From contig NZ_CP043929.1 of assembly GCF_008632455.1 (NCBI RefSeq), positions 1 to 64,000 on the forward strand: DNA of 64,000 nucleotides. The letters are read 5' to 3'. The stretch's first letter is position 1. Each line of letters opens with the position of its first letter. The position numbers were made by a program, and so were the translations under genes. The notes beneath the pieces were generated by a model, which searched no databases, had not been told where the DNA came from, and was given only the letters and a program-made list of their open reading frames with translations. Shown one piece after another: positions 17,904-26,913 of this stretch. The stretch comes from Methylomonas rhizoryzae (GTDB lineage Bacteria; Pseudomonadota; Gammaproteobacteria; Methylococcales; Methylomonadaceae).

Positions 17904-19322
17904 ATGCAAGCTTTGGAAAATGCTATGAAAAAAACCATGTATGAAAAAATTTGGGATAGCCATCTCGTGGTGGATACCGAAGGACAGGCGCCTTTACTGT
18001 ATGTCGATCGGCACCTGATGCACGAAGTCACCAGCCCTCAGGCTTTTGAAGGTCTGCGCTTGAGCAATCGCAAAGTGCGCAATCCGCACAGTATTTTGGC
18101 GACGATGGATCATTGTGTACCGACAAAAAATCGCGATCTGCCGATTGCCGATCCGATTGCTAAAAAACAGATAGAAACCATGGCCGAAAATTGCAGGGAA
18201 AACGGCCTAAACCTTTACGACATGAAAAACGCGAACAACGGCGTGATTCACGTGGTGGTTCCCGAGCACGGTTTCGTCCATCCCGGCATGGTCGTGGTAT
18301 GCGGCGACAGTCATACCGCAACCCATGGTGCGTTTGGCGCACTGGCGTTCGGCATAGGCACTTCCGAAGTCGAACATGTGATGGCCACGCAAACCCTGCC
18401 GCAGAAAAAATCCAAAACCATGCAAATCGTCATCAACGGCGAACTGTCCAAATATGCATCCGCCAAGGATATTGCCCTGGCCATCACTGGCAAGATCGGC
18501 ACCGCAGGTGGTACTGGCTATGTGATCGAATATACCGGTTCGGCGATCAAATCGTTGTCCATGGAAGGCCGGATGACCTTGTGCAACATGGCAATCGAAG
18601 CGGGCGCCAGAGCTGGTTTGGTTGCCCCCGACGAAAAGACCTATGAATACCTTAAAGGCCGCGAATTTGCACCGGCTGGCGATTACTGGGATCAGGCTCT
18701 GGCTTATTGGAAGTCTCTACCCAGCGACGAAGGCGCCGTCTTTGATGCCACTGTGGTTCTGGATGCGAATGAAATAGCTCCGCAAGTGTCATGGGGCACA
18801 TCGCCCGAGCAAGTCGCCGGAGTCGATAGCTTGGTGCCTTCGCCGGAAAGCTTCAGCGACGACATCAAGCGTAAAGCTTGTGAAAGCGCGTTAGCCTATA
18901 TGGGACTGACGCCCAACACCAAAATTACCGATATTCCGATTGATTTCGTGTTCATCGGTTCTTGCACCAACGGCCGTATCGAAGATATCCGTATAGCCGC
19001 GGAAGTGGCGAAAGGGACTAAAGTGGCCAACGGCGTCACCGCGATTGTAGTGCCCGGTTCCTACCATGTTAAGCAGCAAGCAGAACAAGAAGGACTGGAC
19101 AAAATCTTTGTCGATGCCGGTTGGGAATGGCGCGAGCCCGGCTGCTCGATGTGTTTGGCAATGAATGGCGACGAGCTGTCCAAAGGTCAGCGTTGCGCGT
19201 CTACATCAAACCGAAATTTCGAAGGCCGTCAGGGCAAAGGCGGACGTACGCATTTGGTTTCGCCTGCCATGGCTGCTGCCGCGGCGGCTGCAGGCCATTT
19301 TGTCGACATTCGTACCCTTTAA
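17904..19322 (+). CDS. leuC: 3-isopropylmalate/citramalate dehydratase large subunit
   Basis: Aconitase-family large subunit, 472 aa. It isomerises 2-isopropylmalate to 3-isopropylmalate, or (R)-citramalate to erythro-3-methylmalate, with LeuD. The [4Fe-4S] ligands are present: one Cys in IGSCTNGRIED and two in PGCSMCLAMN. The substrate-site motif VVCGDSHTATHGAFG is intact. I keep the start at 17904 (AAAGAG five bases upstream). Starts at 17925 or 17937 would also give a family-like N terminus. It is the first gene of a four-gene operon with leuD, cimA and leuB. The companion synthase looks like a citramalate synthase, so the main substrate in this operon may be citramalate. Confidence 0.95.
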   Translation: MQALENAMKKTMYEKIWDSHLVVDTEGQAPLLYVDRHLMHEVTSPQAFEGLRLSNRKVRNPHSILATMDHCVPTKNRDLPIADPIAKKQIETMAENCRENGLNLYDMKNANNGVIHVVVPEHGFVHPGMVVVCGDSHTATHGAFGALAFGIGTSEVEHVMATQTLPQKKSKTMQIVINGELSKYASAKDIALAITGKIGTAGGTGYVIEYTGSAIKSLSMEGRMTLCNMAIEAGARAGLVAPDEKTYEYLKGREFAPAGDYWDQALAYWKSLPSDEGAVFDATVVLDANEIAPQVSWGTSPEQVAGVDSLVPSPESFSDDIKRKACESALAYMGLTPNTKITDIPIDFVFIGSCTNGRIEDIRIAAEVAKGTKVANGVTAIVVPGSYHVKQQAEQEGLDKIFVDAGWEWREPGCSMCLAMNGDELSKGQRCASTSNRNFEGRQGKGGRTHLVSPAMAAAAAAAGHFVDIRTL

Positions 19323-19343
19323 CGAGCAAGAGCAAGATAAGTT

Positions 19344-19955
19344 ATGGAACCGTATAAAAAGCATGAAAGCATCGCTGTGCTGATGAACCGCAGCAACGTC
19401 GATACTGATCAAATTATTCCCAAGCAGTTTTTAAAGAAAGTGGAACGTAGCGGCTTTGGCCAGCATCTGTTTCACGACTGGCGTTTCAATGACGACGGCA
19501 GCGATAACCCCGAATTCGAGCTGAACAATCCGGCTTTTAAAGGCGCCAAAATCCTGGTGGTGGGTGACAACTTCGGCTGTGGCTCCTCACGTGAACACGC
19601 GCCGTGGGCCATTGCCGATTATGGTTTCAACACCATCATCTCTACGAGTTATGCCGATATTTTTTATAACAATTGTTTTAAAAACGGCATTCTGCCGATC
19701 AAGGTCGATAAAGATCAACTGGACACATTGATGGCTGAAATCGCGGCAAACGAGGGGGTGCGTTTTACCGTCGATCTGGAAAACCAACAGTTGAGTACGC
19801 CAGCCGGTAATGGCTTTAGTTTCGAAATTGATCCGTTTCGCAAAGGTAATCTGCTCAGTGGGTTGGACGACATCGGCTTGACCTTAAAACACGTCGATAA
19901 GATCGACCTGTTCGAGCAGCAGCATAAGCAGGATTTTCCCTGGCTTTGGGCCTAA
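19344..19955 (+). CDS. leuD: 3-isopropylmalate/citramalate dehydratase small subunit
   Basis: Small subunit (203 aa) that carries the swivelling substrate-recognition domain of the LeuCD dehydratase. Family motifs include NVDTDQIIPKQFLK near the N terminus, GDNFGCGSSREHAPWA in the middle and NNCFKNGILPI. It starts 21 bp after leuC and ends 42 bp before the synthase gene. The region before the start is purine-rich (gcaagagcaagataa) without a clear GGAG. Confidence 0.96.
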   Translation: MEPYKKHESIAVLMNRSNVDTDQIIPKQFLKKVERSGFGQHLFHDWRFNDDGSDNPEFELNNPAFKGAKILVVGDNFGCGSSREHAPWAIADYGFNTIISTSYADIFYNNCFKNGILPIKVDKDQLDTLMAEIAANEGVRFTVDLENQQLSTPAGNGFSFEIDPFRKGNLLSGLDDIGLTLKHVDKIDLFEQQHKQDFPWLWA

Positions 19956-19997
19956 CCATGCCGACATTGGGCCGCACCGAAAACACAGACGAAAATC

Positions 19998-21551
19998 ATG
20001 TTGAAAAAGCCAAGACATATCCAACTCATGGATACTACCTTACGCGATGGAGAGCAAACCCAAGGCGTTGCCTTTACGCCTACGGAAAAAGTCAGCATCG
20101 CCAAGGCCTTGTTGCAATTTTTAGGCGTAGATCGTATTGAAGTGGCTTCGGCCCGGGTATCGGAAGGCGAGAAGGCCGCTGTTAGTCAGATCAACCAATG
20201 GGCCCAGCAAGAAGGTTTTGCCGAGCGAGTGGAAGTCCTTGGCTTTGTTGACCATACCCTCAGCGTCGACTGGATCAAGTCTACCGGCGGCAGGGTGATC
20301 AACCTTCTGGCTAAAGGCAGCGAGAAGCATTGCCGTGAGCAACTCGGTAAAACCTTGGAGCAACACAGCGCCGATGTCTTACAAACCATCGCCCATGCGC
20401 ATGAGCAAGGTCTGAAGGTAAATGTTTATCTGGAAGATTGGTCGAATGGTTATAAAGACAGTCCGGAGTATGTATACGGGTTGATGGATAGCTTGCAACA
20501 CAGCCCGATCTGCCACTTCATGCTGCCGGATACGCTGGGTGTCATGTCGCCGGACGAAGTTTATTCAAGCCTTAGCGATATGTGTCAGCGCTATCCGGAC
20601 CTACAGTTTGATTTTCATCCCCATAACGACTACGGCTTAGCCACGGCAAATGCCATGGCTGCGGTACGGGCGGGTGTCAGTACCGTTCACTGTACCGTCA
20701 ATTGCCTGGGTGAACGGGCAGGCAATGCCTCCTTGGCGGAGGTGGCCGTGGTGTTGCGCGATAAGATGAACATGCAGTTGTCCATTAATGAAAGCGACTT
20801 GGTCCGCATCAGCAACATGGTCGAAAACTTTTCGGGCAAACGCGTTGCCGCCAATGCGCCCATCGTCGGTTCGGACGTGTTTACGCAGACTGCCGGCATC
20901 CATGCCGATGGCGATCAAAAGGGCGGGTTGTACAAGACCCGATTGGGGCCGGAACGCTTTTCGCGGACTCGCAGCTATGCCTTGGGAAAAATGAGCGGCA
21001 AAGCCTCTCTGAAAAAAAACCTTGAGCAGCTGGAGTTGCAACTTTCCGAAGAAGATCAAAAAAAGGTCTTGGCGCGTATCGTCAGCATTGGCGATTCCAA
21101 GCAAACCATCACCATCGACGACCTGCCGTTTATCATTGCCGACGTCCTGGAAAGCAAGGATTATCAGCACATTAAATTATTGGCTTGTTCCATCAGCAGC
21201 GGTCTTGACCTACCCTCCACCGTCAGCCTGCGTGTCGATATCAAGGGCGATAAACACCAAGCTACCGGTGCCGGTAGTGGCGGTTTCGATGCCTTTATTG
21301 ACGCTATCGGCAAGGTGCTGGACAAGTACGGCTACCGTTTACCGACTCTGGCTGATTACGAAATTCGTATTCCTAAAGGCGGACACGCCAGTGCATTGAC
21401 AGAATGTGTTATCACTTGGGATTGCGGCAGTGAGTTTCGCAAAACCCGCGGCGTTCACGTCAATCAGGTATTTGCGGCGATTTTAGCCACGATCAAACTC
21501 ATCAATATCCAGTTGCACGAGACGCAGGCAACCTTGATTAAGTCTTTATAA
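19998..21551 (+). CDS. cimA: Probable (R)-citramalate synthase (LeuA/CimA family)
   Basis: A 517-residue HMGL-like acyltransferase. It matches the length and numbering of Leptospira interrogans citramalate synthase. Active-site residues by position are R16 and D17 (TTLRDGEQ), metal ligands H207 and H209 (HPHND), E146 and T179. The three residues that form the small hydrophobic pyruvate pocket in that enzyme, L81, L104 and Y144, are all present, whereas isopropylmalate synthases have polar residues there. Pyruvate plus acetyl-CoA to citramalate is therefore the predicted reaction. The C-terminal regulatory domain (about 390-510) suggests feedback control by isoleucine. Databases may label it 2-isopropylmalate synthase. 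No good Shine-Dalgarno precedes the ATG; the leader is A-rich. Confidence 0.82.
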   Translation: MLKKPRHIQLMDTTLRDGEQTQGVAFTPTEKVSIAKALLQFLGVDRIEVASARVSEGEKAAVSQINQWAQQEGFAERVEVLGFVDHTLSVDWIKSTGGRVINLLAKGSEKHCREQLGKTLEQHSADVLQTIAHAHEQGLKVNVYLEDWSNGYKDSPEYVYGLMDSLQHSPICHFMLPDTLGVMSPDEVYSSLSDMCQRYPDLQFDFHPHNDYGLATANAMAAVRAGVSTVHCTVNCLGERAGNASLAEVAVVLRDKMNMQLSINESDLVRISNMVENFSGKRVAANAPIVGSDVFTQTAGIHADGDQKGGLYKTRLGPERFSRTRSYALGKMSGKASLKKNLEQLELQLSEEDQKKVLARIVSIGDSKQTITIDDLPFIIADVLESKDYQHIKLLACSISSGLDLPSTVSLRVDIKGDKHQATGAGSGGFDAFIDAIGKVLDKYGYRLPTLADYEIRIPKGGHASALTECVITWDCGSEFRKTRGVHVNQVFAAILATIKLINIQLHETQATLIKSL

Positions 21552-21582
21552 AATAAAAGTTTACATAAAATCAAACAGAAGC

Positions 21583-22689
21583 ATGAAACATTATAAAATT
21601 GCAATATTGGCCGGTGACGGTATCGGCCCCGAGATCACCAAAGAAGCCATCAAAGTTTTGAAACTCATCGAAGAACGTAACGATGTGACATTCGAGTTAC
21701 TGCCCGCCGCATTCGGTGCCTGCGCTTATTTCGAATCCGGCTCAGCCTTTCCCGATCAAACCAAAGCCATTTGCGATCAAGCCGACGCGATTTTGAAAGG
21801 GCCGATCGGCTTGAGCCACGAAGATTCAAAACGAATCCCTATCGACGAGCAGCCGGAACGCGGTGCATTATTACCTCTACGCCGCCGTTACAATACCTAT
21901 GCCAATTTCCGGCCGGTTTCGCTGCCAAAATCGTTAGCGCATTTTTCACCGTTGAAGCCCGAAATAATCGGTGAAGGTATCGATCTGATCATCGTTCGCG
22001 AACTGGTGGGCGGCCTATATTTCGGCGAGAAGGAGACGGGCATCAACGCTACCGGTTTGCGCTACGTTCGCGAAACCCTGGAATACGACGAGGCACAAAT
22101 TCGGCAAATCATGCAGCAAGCCTTTAAGTTGGCCAGCAAACGCCGCAAATTGCTGCACAACATTCACAAAAGCAACGTCTTGAAATCCAGTGTATTGTGG
22201 AACGAGGTGATGGAAGAAGTCGCCAAGGAATATCCTGATGTACAGGTGGTCAACATGCTGGTCGATGCAGCCGCTACCGCGCTGTGTCTGAAGCCAACCC
22301 AGTTCGATGTAATGGTGATGGAGAACATGTTCGGTGACATACTCAGCGACCAAGGCGGTGGTATTTTGGGTTCGCTGGGCTTGATGCCTTCGGCCTGCAT
22401 CGGGCCCGATAAAGCTTACTACGAGCCCTCACACGGTTCGGCGCCGGACATCGCCGGTAAAAACATCGCCAACCCTTATTCGATGATAGGCTCGGTGGCG
22501 ATGATGCTGGAAAACAGCTTCGACATGGCGGCTGAAGCCAAAAACGTTTGGGCGGCCATGCAGGGCGTATTCGGCGACGGTTATTCGACCGCTGATTTGT
22601 CGAAACCCGGCAGCGGTGTGACGATGATCAGTACCGACGAGTTTGGTGACAAAGTGGTGGAAAAGCTGCGTCAAATGCCCAGGGTTTAA
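21583..22689 (+). CDS. leuB: 3-isopropylmalate/3-methylmalate dehydrogenase
   Basis: NAD-dependent beta-decarboxylating dehydrogenase, 368 aa. It has the N-terminal IAILAGDGIGPEITKEA, the substrate arginines in RGALLPLRRRYNTYANFRP, the metal-binding MVMENMFGDILSD region and the NAD-binding YEPSHGSAPDIAGK. In this operon it probably converts erythro-3-methylmalate to 2-oxobutyrate; the leucine-pathway reaction is equally possible chemically. The 31 bp between the synthase stop and this ATG are very A-rich (aaaataaaagtttacataaa) with no GGAG site, unlike most genes in the window. Confidence 0.95.
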   Translation: MKHYKIAILAGDGIGPEITKEAIKVLKLIEERNDVTFELLPAAFGACAYFESGSAFPDQTKAICDQADAILKGPIGLSHEDSKRIPIDEQPERGALLPLRRRYNTYANFRPVSLPKSLAHFSPLKPEIIGEGIDLIIVRELVGGLYFGEKETGINATGLRYVRETLEYDEAQIRQIMQQAFKLASKRRKLLHNIHKSNVLKSSVLWNEVMEEVAKEYPDVQVVNMLVDAAATALCLKPTQFDVMVMENMFGDILSDQGGGILGSLGLMPSACIGPDKAYYEPSHGSAPDIAGKNIANPYSMIGSVAMMLENSFDMAAEAKNVWAAMQGVFGDGYSTADLSKPGSGVTMISTDEFGDKVVEKLRQMPRV

Positions 22690-23325
22690 CGGGTTGATCA
22701 GAAATCCGGTTCTGTTGCGTTAACTCAATTTTAGACACAGCGCTGGCCACGCCGCGCCAGCTTGACCTAAAGACGAAGGGGCCGCGTAGCGATGGACCCG
22801 CGTATTTTCGTGAGACCAACTGGTCAAGGCGACAATCGAGGGTCGCCGCGCTGTTCTGGGACGCTGAATTTTTGCGACTTCGGGTCAAAACCGTCGCGAA
22901 AGGCAAGTCCTGTAAATTCAATCCGCAGCCCTTGCGCGACGAGACCCGCCGCAAGGGATGCCCTTCGCGCCAGGGCGCAATTTCACGTGGCGGGAAGGGC
23001 TCGTCAACGGCCAAAGCCAACAACTGTGCCAGCATCCAAGCGGTGGAGCGAATTTGCATCCGGGGTTCCAGCACGGTGCGCGACTGTTGCCACAGATTGC
23101 TAATGCCCCAGCAGCGTTTCGGATGATGAAACAAGGGATCGATGCCCTAACGGCGAGCATACCGTTCGAGAATGGCCGTGGCCGCTAACAAGTATTCCTC
23201 TCAACCAACTTTTGCATATAACGAGCTATTGCGCCCAGCTACAATCCAACCGTGTTTTGCTCAAAACGGTGCAGTCTGAAAACATGAGTCGAGCTGATTT
23301 CCAAGCCTAGAATGCAAATAGCCGA
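22690..23325. other. Decayed or repeat-derived gap after leuB
   Basis: About 636 bp with several overlapping open frames on both strands (for example minus 22628-23134 and 22918-23160, plus 22792-23103). None has a recognisable domain or a good start, and the longest runs into leuB on the opposite strand. The piece at about 22780-23110 is clearly richer in G and C than its AT-rich ends. It looks like a fragment of a lost gene or a dispersed element. The right 22-bp inverted repeat lies at its end. Confidence 0.45.
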
Positions 23326-23330
23326 TTAAT
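23309..23330 (-). repeat. Right copy of 22-bp inverted repeat flanking the leu operon
   Basis: Exact reverse complement of 17634-17655. It overlaps the last five bases of the acetyltransferase gene, including its TAA stop codon (23326-23328). A recombination or insertion end that fell just at the end of that gene would give this arrangement. Confidence 0.75.
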
Positions 23331-23757
23331 CCTCGTAGAGCAATCCCCAATCCAAGGCTTGCCGGGCATCGGCGAAGATGGCCATGGCCGCGCGCATCCG
23401 CTTAAAACCCAAACGTCTATAAAACGATTCATTGCCCGGGGCGGTGTAAAGAATGATTTTGCGGTGTCCGCTGGAAAATTCGACTAACTTACTTATGATG
23501 GTTTTACCTATCCCCATACCTTGATGACTGGGTAAAACCGCTACGTCGCAGATATACGAACAATCCACGCCGTCAGCCAAGGCCCGGCCGGCGCCCACCA
23601 ACTTGCCGGCATCGAATGCAAAACAAAAATACCGGCTATTTCCGAAGGCGGTTTTTAGATCGTTCGGATCTTTGTCACCCAACGGGGCTAATTTGTACAG
23701 TTCGGATAACACCACCCAATCGATTCGGGTAGGCGAATATACCCATTCCACAGCCAT
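23326..23757 (-). CDS. GNAT-family N-acetyltransferase
   Basis: A 143-residue GCN5-type acetyltransferase. The acetyl-CoA-binding motif A is clear: ICDVAVLPSHQGMGIGKTII near residues 70-88. FYRRLGF near residue 117 is the typical motif B. The substrate is unknown. The stop codon lies inside the right 22-bp inverted repeat, so the final residues could have been altered by whatever placed that repeat. It has no operon partner; a 450-bp gap lies upstream. Confidence 0.9.
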   Translation of the reverse strand: MAVEWVYSPTRIDWVVLSELYKLAPLGDKDPNDLKTAFGNSRYFCFAFDAGKLVGAGRALADGVDCSYICDVAVLPSHQGMGIGKTIISKLVEFSSGHRKIILYTAPGNESFYRRLGFKRMRAAMAIFADARQALDWGLLYED

Positions 23758-24210
23758 TTTATTTCTCCCGAATCGTTATCGCCGTTGCTTGACGGGTTTG
23801 CCAAGCAAGCAGACAGTTGATGAAAGACGGAATTGTCTTACGAAAGTTTGTGCGCAAAGAGTCCCTTTCATTCGTCAGCCTCGCTGAATGCCTGAGGTCG
23901 ACTCTGATCCGAGGCCGATTAACAGTTTTAACGAATTTGGCGGATGACATGCCTAGCGCCTATACTGATTTGGCGCATTTGCTTAAGTCCCATTGCCTTA
24001 TTTTGACGGCGGATTGCGCAGCCTAAAAATAATTTTAAATATTTGGTGCTCGATGGCTAGAGAGTTTTACCGGCTTGCGGGGATTTCGATTGGTATTTCT
24101 TGCCTTATAGGCAGGTAATAACCGCAGCGATTCTCCGCACCGGTCGATTCTTAAGCGGATTGCCGGTGCAAAATACTCGCTTATTCCGGCGAGCAGAGGA
24201 GGATACGTCC
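23758..24210. other. Gene-free gap before the lipase gene
   Basis: About 450 bp without a supportable gene. A 63-codon minus-strand frame (23759-23950) ends 1 bp before the acetyltransferase start but has no family match and only a weak ribosome site. I see no strong hairpin or promoter. The lipase promoter must lie here, and the acetyltransferase promoter on the other strand. Confidence 0.4.
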
Positions 24211-25611
24211 ATGTTACCCCATTCTTACCCAAAATCCCCCAAGCAAGCGCATCCGCGCAGCGCAGACAATGACTATAAGTACCGGCCGGCGTTACTACTC
24301 ACTTTTCTAATTTCGGGGTGTTCGACCATGACAAACGAAAATTTTATTCAGCCGTATCAAATTCAACGTGACGCGGCAACCACGCAAGCAATACAAGCCA
24401 CCAGCGGTTTCGACACCGATGAGGCAAAAACTATGTTGGAAATGTGCATAGAACTGAATAACCAGGACGACCGCAACAATCCGGATCTGCCCGACCCTGA
24501 ACACCAGTTTTATGCAAATCCTGTCGGCTGGGATTTGGTGTACGACAGCCGTATGCCGGGCAATACCCAATGGAATCGGCAATTTCCCTACACGGATGCC
24601 GACCGAGCAGAGGACAAACCAAACCCGAACGATATCAAGACTAACGGCATCAAACCTTTGAACGGGGCTTGGCTGTTAGCAAAATCGCAAATCCATCGCG
24701 GGGTTTATGCCTTGGCGGTGCGCGGTACGGTAGCTGAATGGCAAAGTATACTAACAGACGCCTACGCCACCACAATACCGGCTTTCGCCGGCGTTGAATA
24801 TCCCAAGAATCACACGCTACCCATAGTTTTTGCCTCTACCCCCATGGCGGAAGTGCATCTGGGTTTTGCCTATGCGGCCTTAGGGTTGTTGTTAGACGAC
24901 CAACGCGGCGTGCTGACCCAGATAAAACGCGTGTTAGCAAACGAGGACATTTCCAAGCTGTATATTACCGGCCACAGCCAAGGGGCGGCGGTAGCGACCT
25001 TGATTCAAGCGTTTCTGTATTACGCCATTCAAGAGGAGACCATTCCTTACGGCTTGGAGACATTAAAACACACCCAAATTAAATCCTATCTGTACGCCCA
25101 ACCCAAGCCGGGCAATATGCAATTCGGATACGATTTCGCCCGCACCAGCAAAAATCAGGCATTCGTGATCAATAACGACCGCGATCCCATCCCGCAAGTA
25201 CCGTTGAGTTTGGAATCGGTCTCCGAGGTGACCACCATCGTCGAAGCCGATAATGCCGATATTACCGTGGGCAGCAAAGTAGCCCAGCTGGCCAGTAAAA
25301 TTACCGATGCAAAAAACGACGTGCGCGGCTTTTTCTCGGAAGTACCGATAGATGCAATGGTCAAAAAGTTTAAAGACGCCGAGATTAGCGAGTCGTTAGC
25401 ACGTTACTTCACCGATTACCGGGCGCCGTTAACCGACGCCAAAGCGAAATCCTTGAACTACACATTAGCCGGCCAATTGATTCCGGTATTCGGTTTGGAA
25501 AAAGGCGGAGACCTATATCCGATAGAAGCTATCGACGGCAAGATCAAAGCCGACATCTTGCTGCAACACCATGCCACCAGTTACCGTAAGTTAATCGATC
25601 AACAATTGTAG
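24211..25611 (+). CDS. Lipoprotein lipase/esterase, lipase class 3-like
   Basis: A 466-residue alpha/beta-hydrolase with the nucleophile elbow ITGHSQGAAVAT (Ser near residue 256). The nearby AVRGTVAEWQS and FAYAALGLL segments fit lipase class 3. Acid and histidine residues could not be fixed by eye; an aspartate in NNDRDPIPQVP lies at the expected distance. An N-terminal lipobox (LISGC, Cys about residue 37) predicts a membrane-anchored lipoprotein, although the charged region before the hydrophobic stretch is unusually long (about 26 residues). The start at 24211 has a strong GGAGGA site. The upstream ATG at 24100 and the internal ATG at 24328 are less likely. Confidence 0.82.
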   Translation: MLPHSYPKSPKQAHPRSADNDYKYRPALLLTFLISGCSTMTNENFIQPYQIQRDAATTQAIQATSGFDTDEAKTMLEMCIELNNQDDRNNPDLPDPEHQFYANPVGWDLVYDSRMPGNTQWNRQFPYTDADRAEDKPNPNDIKTNGIKPLNGAWLLAKSQIHRGVYALAVRGTVAEWQSILTDAYATTIPAFAGVEYPKNHTLPIVFASTPMAEVHLGFAYAALGLLLDDQRGVLTQIKRVLANEDISKLYITGHSQGAAVATLIQAFLYYAIQEETIPYGLETLKHTQIKSYLYAQPKPGNMQFGYDFARTSKNQAFVINNDRDPIPQVPLSLESVSEVTTIVEADNADITVGSKVAQLASKITDAKNDVRGFFSEVPIDAMVKKFKDAEISESLARYFTDYRAPLTDAKAKSLNYTLAGQLIPVFGLEKGGDLYPIEAIDGKIKADILLQHHATSYRKLIDQQL

Positions 25612-25719
25612 CTTGAACGGCTAGTCATCTTGGAACTCTGGCTGGATACGGAGCGGATAGCGCCTTTATCGGAAATTGATGTTTCGGGATGGCGCAAAAA
25701 ACAACGCTTACCCTGTTGG

Positions 25720-26913
25720 TCATGCCGGCATTTGTCGGCCGGCTAACAGCGTTTTTTGCAACGCGTTATCGCTTACCCACAAATCGCCTGCCAACAAACG
25801 GGCGATTTGATCCTTCAACTGCGGATTACGGTCGGCTTCGAAAAACAAGTTATGCACGATGTTCGACTGATAAAAACGCTCCACGAACATGCGCATGGTG
25901 TTGAAACCCAGCCGATAGGCTTCGTCGTCGGTTGCGTGCAAAGCCGGGTCGGCTTCGCAGCCATCGGCCAAACCTTGATGAATCCGGTCGGCGATGCGAG
26001 CCGCGCTGGTGAAGGCCAAAAATACCCCGGAGGAAAAAACCGGATCCAAAAAGCCCGCCGCATCGCCGCAGCAGGCATAGCGCAGCCCGTAACGGCGTTG
26101 ATTGCTGTAACTGAAATCCGCTTCCACTCTTATCGGCCCGCTTTGTTCGACGCCGGTTAACAACCGCGTCAAGAGGGGGGATGCGGCTAAGTAGCGGCGC
26201 AGCAAGCTATCCGCATTGCCGTCGTTGGCGCGCCGCTGTTGTACCACCAAACCGACGCTTAACCGCCGTCCGGATAGCGGAATAATCCAAATCCAGCCGA
26301 TATCGACCACAGGCACGTAGATGTTGCCGGTTCGAAACAGTTCATCCGCTTCGTCGCCAGGTGGGATATTGTCGAAATGGGTATAAACGGCAAACTTACC
26401 CAGGTTTTCTATCTGCTCTATGCTTTTGGCCTGCTTACCCATGATGGCGGCGCGCCCGCTGGCGTCTATCAAGTAGCGACAGCGGTAACGACCTTGTTCG
26501 CTCAGCACGTTTACCGCTTCGGTTAGGCATTCCACGCCGATCACGCCTTCCCGCTCGCGCGTCGTTACGCCGTGTTTGCCGGCGTTTTCGAATAACAATT
26601 GGTCGAACGGCGCCCGCTCCAGCTGGTAAGTTTTCCGGTAGGCGCTCAGCGGAAAACTCATGCGCTGCCCACTGTGCTCGTCAATGAATACCGCACCGCT
26701 TTTAAACAGGTTGCCCTGACTCCAATCTATACCCAAACGTTGGACTATCGGCTCGCTAAAAGGCAGCATGGATTCGCCGATGTGAAAGCGCGGATGTTGG
26801 TCGCGTTCCAGCAGTAAAACCTTGTGGCCGTATTGAGCTAATAGCGTAGCCGCAGTGCAGCCGGCCGGCCCGCCGCCGGCTACGATAACGTCGAAATCGA
26901 ATTGGGTTTGCAT
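25720..26913 (-). CDS. Flavin-dependent oxidoreductase, halogenase-like
   Basis: A 397-residue FAD protein. The dinucleotide fold motif VAGGGPAGCTAA lies at 11-22 and GESMLP at 47-52. WIWIIP at 207-212 matches the WxWxIP motif typical of flavin-dependent halogenases. K71, in KSGAVF, lies where the essential halogenase lysine is found, and LDPVFSSGVFLAF (about 290) resembles the second family motif. These features favour the halogenase/tryptophan-halogenase-like branch over geranylgeranyl reductases, but substrate and activity are unknown. It has its own promoter region with a hairpin-forming palindrome. It lies about 23 kb from the stand-alone carrier-protein locus and cannot be linked to it from sequence alone. 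Confidence 0.75.
   Translation of the reverse strand: MQTQFDFDVIVAGGGPAGCTAATLLAQYGHKVLLLERDQHPRFHIGESMLPFSEPIVQRLGIDWSQGNLFKSGAVFIDEHSGQRMSFPLSAYRKTYQLERAPFDQLLFENAGKHGVTTREREGVIGVECLTEAVNVLSEQGRYRCRYLIDASGRAAIMGKQAKSIEQIENLGKFAVYTHFDNIPPGDEADELFRTGNIYVPVVDIGWIWIIPLSGRRLSVGLVVQQRRANDGNADSLLRRYLAASPLLTRLLTGVEQSGPIRVEADFSYSNQRRYGLRYACCGDAAGFLDPVFSSGVFLAFTSAARIADRIHQGLADGCEADPALHATDDEAYRLGFNTMRMFVERFYQSNIVHNLFFEADRNPQLKDQIARLLAGDLWVSDNALQKTLLAGRQMPA

Noticed and set aside
22628..23134. 168-codon minus-strand frame after leuB
   Set aside because: It enters leuB antisense, starts without a ribosome site and shows no domain. I treat the area as decayed or repeat-derived sequence instead.
23759..23950. 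63-codon minus-strand frame just upstream of the acetyltransferase
   Set aside because: The position would suit an operon partner, but the ribosome site is weak and the sequence resembles no family.
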